DNA of 64,000 nucleotides from Harmonia axyridis (lineage: Eukaryota > Arthropoda > Insecta > Coleoptera > Coccinellidae). A model generated the notes under the pieces. It was not told the DNA's origin, ran no database searches, and saw only the letters and a program-made list of their open reading frames with translations. The DNA lies in NCBI RefSeq assembly GCF_914767665.1, contig NC_059504.1, forward strand, positions 47,151,720 to 47,215,719, in the 5' to 3' direction. Positions 45,440-57,884 of this stretch are shown in pieces (position 1 is the first letter of the stretch; each line of letters begins with the position of its first letter). Both the position numbers and the translations under genes were made by a program.

Positions 45440-46840
45440 TAGAGTCCATTTGGCTGATATCATTTCCATCACCAATGGCATACCTTCCTCTTAACAATGA
45501 AATAAACACCCATTGGGTTCTCTCAAAACATACTGTAGAGCGGTGTGACTTCGCACCACTTTTTATAGTTTTCTTGGTGTAACTTTTTCGTTTTTTTGTG
45601 AAATGAGTCCTGTGCAAAATATGTTTAATTTGAACATTTTTGTTGTCGACTGCTGTGGTTAGATCAGATGAAAAGGTGCACACTTCTTTATTTTGAATTT
45701 TAAAAATTTGTCAAAGTGACCAGCAAATCGGTGCGAGTTTGCCAATGCCTCAAAAATGGGTTTTTTGGCAATTTAATGAAGTGCTGGCGGTATATGTTAG
45801 TGCACTAATGCCTCCGGGTTCGCCCATATATCTGTTGTTAATTTTATTCCAAAGAGTTCTTCTGGGAATGTTGTACACATCGGAAGCTCTTTCTGTATTG
45901 GAATTGGAATGTTTTCATTTCGTTTGCAATGATTGCTCGGATTTGTGTTTTTTCCGTATAATTACTATATTTCCTTGCATCCAACTCCTTTTTTTATCGA
46001 CGACCCATAATAGCGCCTCAAAATAAAACAAGCGAAACAAATTTGGTGTGTGGCAATGTCTCCCGCCAAAGGGACACAATAGAAAAATTTCCCGAAATGT
46101 CGAAATCCTCTCAACCAAATGTTTTCCGTTTTTTTTTTAACGTGATGTTTAATGTTTAATGAATGTAAAGTAAGCTGCTAAATATATTTCGATGTACCGT
46201 TCGCTATATTTTCTGCATAACTCCTAGTATTTCGCATATTTCACCCACGTTAAAAAATTACCCGCTCACATAACATACCGTAGCACACCATACAAAGTAC
46301 GCCAGACGACTGCGACAGTTGCAACATCAAACCTGTGGGTATAAAATGTGGTTAAAGGTTCCGATTCTTGATTTCTGTAAGATGTTGTCAGCTTTACGAA
46401 AACAAAGTGAAACTTAAAATATTAGGCAGTTCGGCAAAGTCACCTCCGTTGGCAAAGTCACACCGCTCTTCCGTACTTGTTTTTTTTTTCAATAGAAAAA
46501 TGAAACCTCCAAATGTAAAACCTTTTATCTAGCCTTTGGTCTAGCAACCAGTAAACAAGACCTACGGTATTATCAACAGATACCGTAAAAAGGGGTTATA
46601 TCATCGCATCCTATACAATGTACAGGTTGTGGTAGGAAACAATTAACATCAACCTCCGACAGCGCCCTCCCGCGGAGCAGCAGCACAAAAGCCAAGGCCA
46701 TCCTTGATTTTGGCGAAATCGCACATGTATACAAAACGAATTAAGCATCGATCCCTGTCCAAGTCGAGCAATGACGTCAGTTATCAGACAAAAGGCCTCT
46801 TGATTCTCATTGTATATTTGTTCCACCAGCTTTCATCTTT
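45440..46840. other. No gene recognised
   Basis: Overlapping opposite-strand frames of 95-134 codons (45279-45683, 45739-46026) carry no known motif. Confidence 0.45.
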
Positions 46841-46849
46841 CTCGTTTAT

Positions 46850-47260
46850 GGCGCCGCGACGCAGGGCGTCCTTACCCCCGTCTCCCTCGTGATTCCACGG
46901 CTTACTCTCTTTTATTTCGCGAAAGGAGGAACTGAATAGTGACAATTGAAACTGCCGCTCGCGCTTTGTTCGATGTTTTTTGTTTCCGGTAGGTGGAAGT
47001 AGAATGGCTATTGTTTAAATGTCTTACGCCGGTTGGCGATTGTGAGGCTGAAGGTGGCTAGGGGGTGGTGCATTGCTTGAGTAGCGGCTGACCCCGATCC
47101 GCCACTGGTTTCACGGGCACTTTTCCGTTCCGTGTTGGGAAGGTGAGGTTTTGTTTCGACTCCGATCATTGTGCTGGTGATAGGGTTGCGAGTTATACCG
47201 GCTGTGAGACGGGAGAGGAAAAATGTGATCGATTTTTCATCCGTTTAAGTAAATAACCCT
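46850..47260 (+). promoter_or_regulatory. CpG-rich island, possible 5' exon
   Basis: GC- and CpG-rich sequence (GGCGCCGCGACGCAGGGCGT near 46850; CTGCCGCTCGCGC near 46952) in AT-rich surroundings. Donor-like sites occur at TTCCG/GTAGGTGG (46988) and GGAAG/GTGAGGTT (47141). There is no coding frame. It may be a host-gene promoter and leader exon, without proof. Confidence 0.3.
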
Positions 47261-47816
47261 TCATAACGTTTCATTATGTATTTTGTGCCTAAGCTGAACG
47301 AAGAAGGTCAACAATATGTGCTTTTGGGCTGTTCACTTTCACTAAATCAAGATTTAACAGCTATTGACTAATTTAAACAACAATTGAACTTCAGCAGTAA
47401 TGGCAAAAAAAATTAAAAGCATCATGAGGTACATTGCTATAGGTATATTCAGAGCCACACTAGGAAAACTTTTGCTCTAGGTAGTGACCCAATTGGCCAC
47501 ATCAACAGAAGTCAACTCTACATAATGCAAAAAGTTATTATGGGGTCTTCTATCAAGAGATGAAAACGTCGTAGGCCAAAAAACCAACAATTTCGAAATT
47601 GTACAAAAAATTTTGTTCATTTCAGGATAGCTGAGAAAAATTAACCTTTGTCCTATCCTTTCATATTACTTGCATTATCGTATCCCCCAAAAATATTTTC
47701 AGATCTCAAAAACTTCCGGTTTTACCGAAAACAGACTAGGTACTACTTTATTATTACATGATTAGATAGCTTATTCCACGACAATTTCTGTAATATGCCA
47801 AACCTTGGTAATAATC

Positions 47817-48364
47817 AAAGATAGAAGGAGTATAATATTTCATTTTCAGAAAGCAAATTTTTTCCTCAACATAAACTATCAAATTTGACATGAAGCGCGC
47901 GGAAATGAAAACATTTCAGTGATGCGATATTTCACTCAATTCGCGAGTTTCTCCTCTAAGAAGGCACTTCTTATGTTCCATAGTGAATCAACGTTTCATA
48001 CTAACTCAAAACATATTGAAATAAATACCTCAATATATCAGAAATTCAGAAATCAAACTTCAAGCGCGCCAAACGACGTGAAACAACCGATGGACACTAG
48101 GAGAGCAAAAGTTGCCAAACCTTGGATTTCAGCAGTACATACAGATTATATTATAAATTTGACAATTAGGAAAAATATCAGATTCCAAATATTCAAATTT
48201 GCATATTTAATCGGGAATCACTCAAATAAATAAGTTCATTCAATATAAAATACATTCATAAGGATATAGTGAAATTGTGGATTTGAAAATATATCACAAT
48301 CCGACAACGTAATCTAACCATCTTGAAGACATGTAAAATTGCTTATACTCCCTCTATCTATGTT
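47817..48364. mobile_element. MITE family M, copy 1
   Basis: TIRs: AAAGATAGAAGGAGTATAA at the left and, in reverse complement, CATAGATAGAGGGAGTATAA at the right. The interior blocks TCACTCAATTCGCGAGTT and ATAGTGAATCAACGTTTCAT recur at 61308-61496. Confidence 0.65.
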
Positions 48365-48369
48365 TTATA

Positions 48370-49040
48370 CTGTATGGTATATACTCAATATTTCATAATC
48401 ACAATTCATGAAATGTAATTTAATTATCAAAACATCGACTTTTCTTTCTATGTTTTTCGGAAGTCATAGATTACTCCACTCAGTTAAAAATTGCAGTTTT
48501 TTCTTAGTTCAAGTTTTACCTCGATAACTTTTAAGGTTTCATTTTAGGTATAGGGTTTGCTTGAGTAACCCCTCTCCTTTTTTATACGTACAATTGACGA
48601 AAAGAATAAAAAATATAGGTTGCAATTTGTAAATCTTGAGTTTTGATAAATTTGAGTTGTTGAAGTTCATGAACTCATAAATTAATAATTATTAATTTTG
48701 TCCAAACCGCAAACAGTCTTATGATACCTAATACGTATTAGCAGAATCGAAAAAAATACTCTTTCTACAGAAATATTTAAAAAAAATGTGAGTCCTCGGC
48801 GCAACAAGAATCCCATTAACGTATGAAGCATACCTATTGCTGAAATTACCATTAAATAAGCAATATTTCGTGTAAATATCGATGATGTAGATGACCATTT
48901 CAGATTTTTGTTAATATTTCTTCGCGATGAAAAAATCCTAGGTTCAGGTCTTTTATTGCAACAGAGGAAGGGTGTAACTCAAAATCTTGTGACATTAATC
49001 GCAAAAACATAGCTCTAAGACCTAAAAATCTAAAGACGTA
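48370..49040. other. No gene recognised
   Basis: AT-rich, no domain-bearing frame or repeat pair. Confidence 0.5.
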
Positions 49041-49044
49041 ACGG

Positions 49045-49755
49045 TTGTTTATTTTCGAGGTATATAACTTCAAGTTGGCATTACTGTTCAAGATGGCAAC
49101 CGATTCAACAGCTGTCAAGTGATATATTCTCAGTTTGGTTTGGCAATTCATCATAAATAGACTCACGCCTGAACAACGCTTGCAAATAGTGCAATTTCAT
49201 TTCGAAAATAATGGTTCTCTGCGGAATCATTGGTCCGTACTCCTTTAAAAACGATGATGGCCAGAACGTTACAGTCAATGGTGATCGGTATAGAGCCATG
49301 ATTACTAACTTTTTCATTCCTGAATTGAACAACCATGATTTCCAGGAGCTGTGTTCCAACAAGACGGCGCAACATGTCACACAGCTCGTGCCACAATCGA
49401 TTTATTGAAAGACACGTTTGGTGACCGCCTAATTTCACGTTTTGGACCTGTGAATTGGCCTCCAGGATCTTGTGATTTAACACCGCTAGACTACTTTCTG
49501 TGGGGCTATGTAGAGTCATTGGTCTATGCGGGTAAGCCACAAACCCTTGACCATTTGGAAGACTACATTCGCCGTGTTACTGTCGATATACGGCCACAAA
49601 TGTTGAAAAAAGTCATCGAAAATTGGAGGTCCAGATTGGACTACATCCGAGCCAGCCGTGGCGGTCATATGCCAGAAATCATATTTAAAATGTAATGCCA
49701 CAAGATTATCTTGCGGATAAATAAAATTCATGTCAATCGAATAATCCATCGTTGT
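49045..49755 (+). pseudogene. Mariner-like family A, copy 1, internally deleted
   Basis: It begins near AACGGTTGTTTATTTTCGAG. The transposase start codon has become ATA at about 49153 (ATAAATAGACTCACGCC), followed by RLTPEQRLQIVQFHFENNGS. An internal deletion joins this to IIGPYSFKNDDGQNVTVNGD (49227). The second Asp block QQDGATCHTARATIDLLKDT is at 49351, and CDLTPLDYFLWGYVESLVYA contains the third Asp, with 41 residues between. The first catalytic Asp is deleted. Confidence 0.8.
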
Positions 49756-49759
49756 TTTA

Positions 49760-50750
49760 TTGCAATTTAAATTTCTATAGCTCTATATGATTCGGTATGT
49801 GCATTTTCCAGATCCCTCTTCGTTTAATCTACGAGTTCGAAAGATTTTTCGAATTGAATATTTCAGGAGCGCATACTTCTATGCCCGACTCACACAAAGG
49901 TTCTGATGAACTGCTTTCCGAATTGAATCGGACATAATGGAATAAACGAAGGATGGCAAAACTAGTCCATTGTTGAATTTACAAGATAAAACTACAATCG
50001 GTCTTGAATACCCCACTGCCAACTCTTCGCTGGAACTCCACAATTATTATTAGCGAGAAGGTATTATAATTCCAACAAAGAGAGACATTATAAAGGGAAG
50101 AGTTCACGGAACACAATTCGAATTGAAGACCTGTTAGAAATTTTGCAGAGATGTCTTCAGCTAGTGATCATTATTGAATCAAACATCTTTAGCATATTGG
50201 AACTTAATAAAAAGGTTTGGAATTAATTTAGTAACACCTTATTGGCCTGATGGCATTTATATTCGATCTAAATGAAGGGTTTTCTAATTATTTAGATATT
50301 AAAAAAACGAGTATATTTCAAGAGAAATCAATGAATATTTATTTCATCGTAAGAAGAAGGTTTGCTATTAATTAAATAAGTAAAACGATATTAGCCAAAT
50401 GGTCTCAACGGCTACGGTTGCATCACCATATCCTTCTCTTGAAACTTTTCTTGCAGAATTGCAATTATATTGCTTTTGTGGCACGTAGCGCAGTCTTGTT
50501 GAAATTAACGAATAACATCAATAACTTTCAATTCTGGCCATGAAAAATAATGAGTACTTGTATTAACTAAAAACCTCAAGACCTAAGTTTGTATGAAGAA
50601 TGCTGTATTATGTTGTTTGTTGAAGGTTTTTTCATGTGAACAATTTTTTTACTTAAATATTGTAGTCGTTTTTTGCAAGTTTTTCAAATTTCACAATGAA
50701 CCAGCGAGGAGATCCAAAGTCGATGTTCAGTTGTTGTAAAGGCCTAGAGC
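49760..50750. other. No gene recognised
   Basis: AT-rich, no convincing feature. A fragment at 50410-50530 (TTGCAGAATTGCAATTATAT and GCACGTAGCGCAGTCTTGTT) resembles a decayed reverse-strand mariner-like QQD/ATCH block. Confidence 0.45.
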
Positions 50751-50769
50751 ACGTGTACGCGGAATTTAT

Positions 50770-52345
50770 TGCCAGCTAAGTGAATTTGAAAGGGATCGAA
50801 TTATTGGTCTACAGGAGGCGGGGTTGTCATTTCGAGAAATCGCTAACCGTACGAACAGAAATCCAACTACTGTTATGAGATGTTACATGGTTTGACACTA
50901 CCTCCTTGAAATGGATGGACTTCTTGGACATAGCGACGATTACGGGGTAGAAATGCGTGGGATTGTCCATACCCCAATTTTTCGAGATTCTGAAAATCGT
51001 CCATATCTGGATCCATCAGTGAAAAGGACACTACGCCAAGGATCGTTCCAGTTGGAATGTTGCCTTGTCCATTCCAGTCTTTGATGCTTATGGTCACGTG
51101 TTAATGAAACTCCTCTTAATGGACGTCTAGAACCTAGATTCACCTCTCTCGTCTGATGATTTCGATGGAACCTGTCTCTACAACAACCTGAGTTAGGCCA
51201 CTCTGTAGCATTCCGATAGCCCTATTAGCCTCAGCGTTTGTTAATTTACGTCTTGGCATTTTCAGAAAACTCGTTTCAAATCGAAGCCGTTGATAAACTG
51301 ACTGACCGTACGAACAGAAATCCAACTACTGTAATGAGATGTTGCATGGTTTGATGATGCCCAAAATCAGAGAAGAGTAGGCACCGGACGTCGAAGAGGC
51401 ACAACTGAAGTTCAAGATTTACGTCTAAGACTTATGACCATTAGAGACCGATTTGCGACAACTCGATATTTGGCTGATGAGTGGTTAGGAAAACAAGGCC
51501 ATCCTGTAACTGTCCTAACGGTTTACCACCGGTTAAGGTCTTTTAGACTGCAGCATTATCGACCCCATCTTGTGTTACCTCTGACGGTTGAGCATCGCCT
51601 GCAACGATTACAGTGGTGAAGAGAACGTCAACATTAGAATGTGGAATGGCATCAGGTCATCTTTTCTGATTAATCTTGATTCTCTTTGGGTGCACATGAA
51701 GGCCGAAAAAGGGTTAGACGATGTCGGGGAGAAAGACATGAATCTCAGTTTGATTTTGTGCGTACACCGGAGAGTAGGCGTTATGGTATGGGGTGCTATT
51801 GCACATGCAAGTAGGTCACCTTTAGTCTTTATTCGAGGTAACATGACAGCACTGCGTTACCTTCAAGAAATAGTGGAGCCATATGTTCTATCTTACCTTA
51901 ACCGACTCGAGAATCCAATATTTCAGCTAGATATTACCCGACCTCATGTTGCCAGAGTTAGTTTAAAGTTTTTCAAAGCGACCCATGTGAATCTTTTGCC
52001 ATGGCCGCCGAGATCCCCCGATCTTTCACCCATAGAGCATGTTTGGAACATCATGGGTAGAAGGCTTGGAAATTTACCCCATCCCCCACGGACTTTGGCG
52101 GCTCTGAGACATGAAGTACAGGTAGCTTGGGATAGTATTCCTCAAGAAGAAATAGACCATATTATTGTATCAATGCCGAGACGTGTTGGGGAATGTATAG
52201 ATAATCGAGGTAGACAAACACATTATTAACAAATTTATTGAAAAAAATTGTAAACCCTTTGTTTTTTCCAGATTTCAATCATTCACTCCTTGCTATACTA
52301 TCTATGTTTTACCAAAAAGAATTCAAAATTTAAACAGCTCCTTCT
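50770..52345 (+). pseudogene. Tc1 family G, copy C, the longest copy
   Basis: N-terminal HTH LSEFERDRIIGLQEAGLSFR EIANRTNRNPTTVMRC begins near 50776 and is interrupted at 50897 by another Tc1 fragment, resuming at 51303 after a duplicated 50-bp stretch. Then RRGTTEVQDLRLRLMTIRDR (51390), a frameshift near 51610, and frame 51588-52229 with LVFIRGNMTALRYLQEIVEP, FQLDITRPHVARVSLKFFKA (second Asp) and SPDLSPIEHVWNIMGRRLGN (Glu). 34 residues separate the last two, DD34E. The first Asp block (LINLDSLWVH) is damaged. Its end AATTTAAACAGCTCCTTCT matches copies A and B. Confidence 0.85.
50873..51325 (-). pseudogene. Fragment of a different Tc1-like element inserted in copy C
   Basis: Minus strand: MPRRKLTNAEANRAIGMLQS GLTQ (HTH start, 51259-51190), then GVSLTRDHKHQRLEWTRQHS, W...SVLFTDGSRYGRFSESRK (first Asp block, 51110-50985). 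About 400 bp with no catalytic C-terminus. Confidence 0.75.
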
Positions 52346-52349
52346 GGAT

Positions 52350-53555
52350 TGTGTAGTTTATTTGTCAGTTAGTATAATTTCCAGCTTTGTGCAAATTTCG
52401 TGTTGATCGTGTTGATATAAAATTCACCTAGAATTTTGAAGGAAAAATGAGGAAAGCACTTACTTGAAGTCAGGAGCTTTTGAGCGATGAGTTCACCCTT
52501 GCATTGGCGCACCTAATGTATACAGATCTGCAGTTTTCAATGGCGCATGAAACAATGAGCACTCAAAAGCTTCTAACATCACATTAGTGTGTTCAATTTT
52601 TTTTTGGCATATCTGAAAAAGCTCTCAAAGTACAAGCAAGCTTTTTAGATGGCAAAGTTGATAACACCGCATAAATAATCATCAGCTCCTTCCTGCAGAG
52701 ACTGAAAAATCGGCCAATTCACAAGAAAAATAAAATAAAATTGAATTCCGCCGAGGGACAGACGACAAAAGCAGGAATACATATTCCCGTTAAAAATATC
52801 GATAGCGTCGAGAGGGAAGAGATACCTAACTCTCGCGTGCTTCGGTGTCGACGGAGCCATTGTTGAGGCCCCAGATGAATATTATAAAGGGACAAAGATT
52901 CCACAATACAACATACAATGAACACAATGCACTAGTGTGGTATTCGGTATTGTATACATATAATAGAACTATACAAGCAAGCTTAATGCCATTTCAAACA
53001 GAGTGTTATCAGCAGCGCAGACGGGGAAGGGACGATAACAGGGCCGCCACACGTGACAAGGCGTCGCGACGTTCGTTGGATGGATCATAAGCGTCTCTAA
53101 TTGTCTCAGATAAAATGTCTCCTCAGGATGTGATTTCAATTCGGTGCGCGGAAATTGTGTTAATGGAGATGTTGTTGTTTTGTTTCTAGAGGGTCAGATT
53201 GACAAGGATATTTTTCATGAACTCGTTTATGAGTTTTCAGAAAAAACATCAATTTTGAAAATGGAAAATAAATAATATAAACAAAATAACATTATAGTAT
53301 GAGCAAATAAATAATAATAATTAGAGACGAAAAATGAGAAAGATTTGAACTTGACTTAACACAAAACTTTGGAAAGGTAGAAATACTAAAAGGCAAAATA
53401 GAAATTCTCATTGAGGAGAACCAAACGTTACAAAGACCAACAGATATTTTGGTGGCTGTGATTTTTCAACTGTTCCGAGTTAATGCAAAATCCGATATTA
53501 GATAGATTTTTCCGTCATACCTATTTTTTGAGATATGCTTCATCTAGAATGACTC
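52350..53555. other. No gene recognised
   Basis: It includes a GC-richer part at 52800-53100 with short unmatched frames. A CAGGGTGTTCCTAAAATAAA TIR-like tip starts at 53562 but no partner was found. Confidence 0.45.
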
Positions 53556-53629
53556 TGTATACAGGGTGTTCCTAAAATAAAAGCGCAAACGAAAGTGATA
53601 GATCAAAACAAGAACAATAGTTCTATACG

Positions 53630-54157
53630 TGAAAAGGTTATCGAAGGTCCAATCACAAAGCAAGGAAAAATAACATTGGACATGCTCTCCAATGAAATGT
53701 TAACCGCAGACGCATGTTTCGGGCTTTCGGCCCTCATCAGTACGGTGTAAAAGTGCTAGATGAGCAATACTTGAAGAAAAACAGCAAACAAACGGAATCC
53801 ACAACAGAAGCCAGCCGTCCATTTGTGGTTTCCACAGGAAGACCCAATGGTTTTTCGGGCAACAACCAACATCACCACGTGGGAAGCTATAGCTACCTGC
53901 GTGAAAACCTAGTCCTGGTAAAGATATGTGGAAAGGTTATCGAGAGTCAAATCACAAAGCAAGGAAAAATAACATTGGACATGCCCTCAGGTGAAGCGTT
54001 AACCGCAGACAAGTGTCGGGTTTTCGGCTCTCATCAGTACTGTGAAAAAGTGCTAAAAGTGAAAAAAACAACAAACAAACGGAGTCCACAACAGAAGCCA
54101 GCCGTCCATTTGTGGTTTCCGCAGGAAGACCCAATGGGTTTTCGGGTCTGCGGTTAA
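53630..54157 (+). repeat. Tandem repeat, period ~299 bp
   Basis: AATCACAAAGCAAGGAAAAA and the downstream CAGAAGCCAGCCGTCCATTT occur twice, first at 53651 and 53812 and again at 53950 and 54090. The second unit is shorter, 229 bp. The frame 53714-54157 runs through both, but it is a repeat translation rather than a known protein. The edge GTCTGCGGTTAAC (54146) is inverted relative to 53997. Confidence 0.75.
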
Positions 54158-54171
54158 CACTTCACCTGAGG

Positions 54172-54800
54172 GCACGGAAAAGACAAGAAGAGCGCTCTTT
54201 CCTGGATTTACTTTGTTTAGCCATTTGCTGCACCTTTTTTCCAGACGGTTTATGTCGTCTTGAAGGCATTTGATTGGCCAAGCCATAATAGCAGTGTCAT
54301 GTGCATATATGGCTAGAGATGTTGAATTAGACTCGGGGATGTCGGCTATTTACGCTGAATACAGAAGAAGAAGCTGAACCTTGGGCAGTTCCAGCTTTGA
54401 GATTTCTAGGGTAAGAGATTCTTTTAGATATGTTTGCTCTGAAGATAAGAGGGAATGAGTTGGGACTTTGCTATATGAAGTTCGAAAATGAGTCCCTCAT
54501 TCCATAGTGCCATATGGTGTCGAAAGCCTTAGAGACATCGAGAACTATTGCGCCAGTTGCCTGATTCCATTGGAAACCGGTTGCTGCATATTCCACGACT
54601 TTGAGCAGCTGATCTGTAATTGAGTGGTTGGGACGAAATCCAAATTGTTCTTCTAGGAGCGTGTTCTTGAGCCTGATGAAGTCCACCAAACGGCTTTCCC
54701 AACTGATGACAGGAGCTGATCAGGCGTTAGTTTTGGGGGAATTTCTGATTCTTTTCTAGCTTCAGGATGAAAATCACCCTGGCTGTCTTCCATCAATTTG
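54172..54800 (-). pseudogene. Jockey-type reverse transcriptase, broken
   Basis: Minus strand: LLEEQFGFRPNHSITDQLLK (54670), VLDVSKAFDTIWHYGM (54530), then a decayed AGTAQGS block and, at 54310, IYAHDTAIMAWPIKCLQDDI NRLEKRCSKWLNKVNPGKS. The catalytic Y-A-D-D box has become Y-A-H-D, so the polymerase site is lost. Truncated on both sides. At the left it abuts the 299-bp tandem repeat. Confidence 0.8.
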
Positions 54801-54809
54801 GAAAAAATC

Positions 54810-55745
54810 TTAATTTCAGTATATTATTACATCTATCTGTTAGAGGTAACCATTTCAGAGTCTTACTTTGGATACCATCGAGTCTGGGAGCTGGGAGCAC
54901 CCAGACGAATTCATAAAGAAAAAATCCAGTGGGTCTCGAGACCACATTCAATTGTCTCAAGTTCCAAGTAAATATTCAATATTGGGATAATTGACTTCCA
55001 CTGAGGAATGATTGAAGAGAGTTCGAAGGTGATGAGATCAATATAATACATAGATTTTTGGGAAACAACTTATAGAAAAAAATTTAAAAAAAACAATTGA
55101 CAATAAGGTAAGGTGCAATATTTAAATCGAGAAATGTGAAATTTTGAGAGCGTTAAACCTATCGATTTTGCAAAACAAATTTCATCCTAGTGGCATTTAC
55201 CTTACCATCAATTCTCTTTTATTATGGCGTGGCGCATAGAATCGAAAATCGAAACCCCATCCTGCTTCATTAAACGAACACGGCCGCGCGTCTTGTCAGA
55301 AAGGACCAGAGAACAATAACTGACCGCACAAAACGTCGCGCAGCCATCTTTGAACAGTCATTGTTTCGATCACAATGGTTCAGTGTCATGCGATTGTTTG
55401 TGCTCATCGTATAGAAACAAACGAAGAACGGAAACAACTGGTTTGGGTTACCATTATCAAGGGATGCACCACCGACGCCGATCGTCGAGACCAAAGAATT
55501 TAATATGGTGGCCTACTGTTATTCCTTTAGATGACTATGTAATTGGGGAATTGTGATAATGAAGAATATTTGAAAGGGGTCCTCGGCATTCTAACTATTT
55601 AATTGATTGTATTGTTTGACTTGAATTGAATTAATTGAGGACTTATTTGAGTCATTGATGTTTTTATGGTCTATTATTTCTATCTAGTCAGATCTATCTA
55701 AAATATTGGGATCTCTCTAAAGAGATGAAAATTTCTACGCAGGTA
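54810..55745. other. No gene recognised
   Basis: A GC-richer segment at 55260-55520 has short frames on both strands without a domain. Confidence 0.45.
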
Positions 55746-55759
55746 TTCCAATAAGACGT

Positions 55760-56330
55760 TTCATTCTGAATAGCCGGGCAGCTGTCACTTGAAGCTGTCA
55801 CCTTTTGACATTTAACAAGTAAAAACTGTACCATTACATGAAATTGAATGAAACAGCAGCGTATTGATGTTAAATTTCCCAACAAATAAGGTGAGAATAT
55901 TTACAGTCACAGTCCGCAAAACTATAGCACTTTTGGGTCTACAGGGAAGAGTAGAACTGGTGGAAAAAATTGAGCTCTCGGTACAAAGGAGTGATCTGAA
56001 GAATCGAAACCATTGCCATTTCAAAAACATCTGAGAATATTGCTACTGCAGCCCGTAGTATTGACGAAAACCCATGTTTGTCGATTCCTCATCGATCTTT
56101 GGAATTTTGTGCCGGAATTGGAAGATATTGATGTGAACGTCATTTATTTTCAACAAAACATCGCTACATGCCACACAAGCAACGCAACAATTACAATTTT
56201 GCAAGAAAAGTTTCATTTCATTTTTCCCAAAGAGGTGATCACAATTGGCCACCTTTATAATTTTTTCTTTGGGGTCACGTGAAAAATAAAGTGTATGCCA
56301 ATACGTGTTAAATTTATCAAAGGACGACGT
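55760..56330 (+). pseudogene. Mariner-like family B, copy 2, decayed
   Basis: It shares AGCTGTCACCTTTTGACATT with 44200. The frame 56013-56282 contains LEDIDVNVIYFQQNIATCHT SNATITILQEKFH, where N replaces D in the second catalytic block (QQD/QQN). The C-terminus is cut off after 56290. Confidence 0.65.
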
Positions 56331-56394
56331 AGTTCTTAAAGATGCATTTTAGTACCTATGTATTTGTATTTTTATAACTGAAGGTTGTTTTTTA

Positions 56395-57325
56395 GAGCTA
56401 TAGAACTTTAAATTGCAATAAAACAACGATGGATTATTCGATTGACATGAATTTATTTATCCACAAGATAATCTTGTGGAATTACATTTTAAATATTATT
56501 TCTGGCATATGACCGCCACGGCTGGCTCGGATGTAGTCCAATCTGGACGTCCAATTTTCGATGACTTTTACCAATATTTGTGGCCGTATAACGGCAATAA
56601 CACGGCGAATGTTGTCTTCCAAATGGTCAAGGGTTTGTGGCTTATCCGCATAGACCAATGACTTTACATAGCCCCACAGAAAGTAGTCTAGCGGTGTTGA
56701 ATCACAAGATCTTGGAGTCCAATTCACAGGGCCAAAACGTGAAATTAGGCGGTCATCAAACGTGTCTTTCAATGAATCGATTGTGGCACGAGCTGTGTGA
56801 CATGTTGCGCCGTCTTGTTGGAACCACAGCTCCTGGACATCATGGTTGTTCAATTCAGGAATGAAAAAGTTAGTAATCATGGCTCTATACCGATCACCAT
56901 TGACTGTAACGTTCTGGCCATCATCGTTTTTGAAGAAGTACGGACCAATGATTCCACCAGCCCATAAAGCGCACCAAACAGTCAGTTTTTCTGGATGTGA
57001 CGGTGTTTCGACATATACTTGAGGATTAGCTTTGCTACAAATGCGGCAGTTTTGTTTGTTGACGTAGCCATTCAACCAGAAATGCGCTTCATCGCTAAAC
57101 AAAATAAAATGGACGTAGTGCATGACACGTATTCCGCACAGAACCATTATTTTCGAAATGAAATTGCACTATTTGCAAGCGTTGTTCAGGCTTGAGTCTA
57201 TTCATGATGAATTGCCAAACCAAACTGAGAATAAATCACTTGACAGTTGTTAAATCGGTCGCCATCTTGAACAGTAATGCCAACTTAAAGTTATATACCT
57301 CGAAAAAAACACCCGTTAGTTCAGA
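56395..57325 (-). pseudogene. Mariner-like family A, copy 2
   Basis: Minus strand. TIR TAACGGGTGTTTTTTTCGAG ends near 57320. The N-terminal MNRL... region at about 57205 joins after a deletion to the 221-codon frame 57147-56482. The latter has HFILFSDEAHFWLNGYVNKQ (first Asp), FQQDGATCHTARATIDSLKD (second Asp) and CDSTPLDYFLWGYVKSLVYA (third Asp), with 41 residues between the last two. The catalytic core is complete but the DNA-binding domain is mostly deleted. Confidence 0.85.
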
Positions 57326-57410
57326 GCGCCTATTCGATTTCAATAAAATTGGCTCTTGGCAATTTTTATTGTTCCACAAAGGAACAACTACACTAAGAAA
57401 ACATTTGTAA

Positions 57411-57429
57411 TAATAATAATAATAATAAT
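57411..57429 (+). repeat. (TAA)n microsatellite
   Basis: Six TAA units directly beyond the family A copy 2. Confidence 0.85.
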
Positions 57430-57880
57430 TTTCTTGTCAAAAAGTATGTCTTGTTTCATTAACTGACTTGGCGCCCCGGCAAAATGTCCGGTATGCCGGT
57501 CTTGGCGACAGCCCTGATGTCAATGTCCATTCAAATAACCAAATTGCTAAATATCAAACGAATTTAGACTTTGACATGGTCAGCTCTGCTCAGCTTCTAA
57601 TATCAACCCGATTGATCATGCATGGAATATGCTACAAAGAATAGTGGTGAAAATGAATTTCATAGTAGATTTGAGCCTCTACAAAAAGCTTGTCAGAACA
57701 TACTCAGCAACAATTTCAGAACTTAATTTCAAGTAGGCCTAGGCAGTGTTGGGCTGTACTGAGCTCTAGAGGGGGACATACTCTCTATTAACATACTCTA
57801 TGCATTTTTGTCAGTTATTGACAGAGGTACTTCCATTCCTATAATTTTTACAGTAAAAAATAAATTTTATATCATAGAAA
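57430..57880. other. No gene recognised
   Basis: It contains a GC-rich mirrored patch at 57470-57520 (CCGGCAAAATGTCCGGTATG) that may be a hAT-type tip; no partner was seen. Confidence 0.4.
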
Positions 57881-57884
57881 GAAT

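Noticed and set aside
45279..45683. 134-codon minus-strand ORF
   Set aside because: Partly antisense to a decayed mariner-like copy; no domain.
49163..49540. 125-codon minus-strand ORF
   Set aside because: Antisense shadow of the family A transposase.
53714..54157. 147-codon ORF
   Set aside because: Produced by the 299-bp tandem repeat; the peptide repeats itself and matches no family I know.
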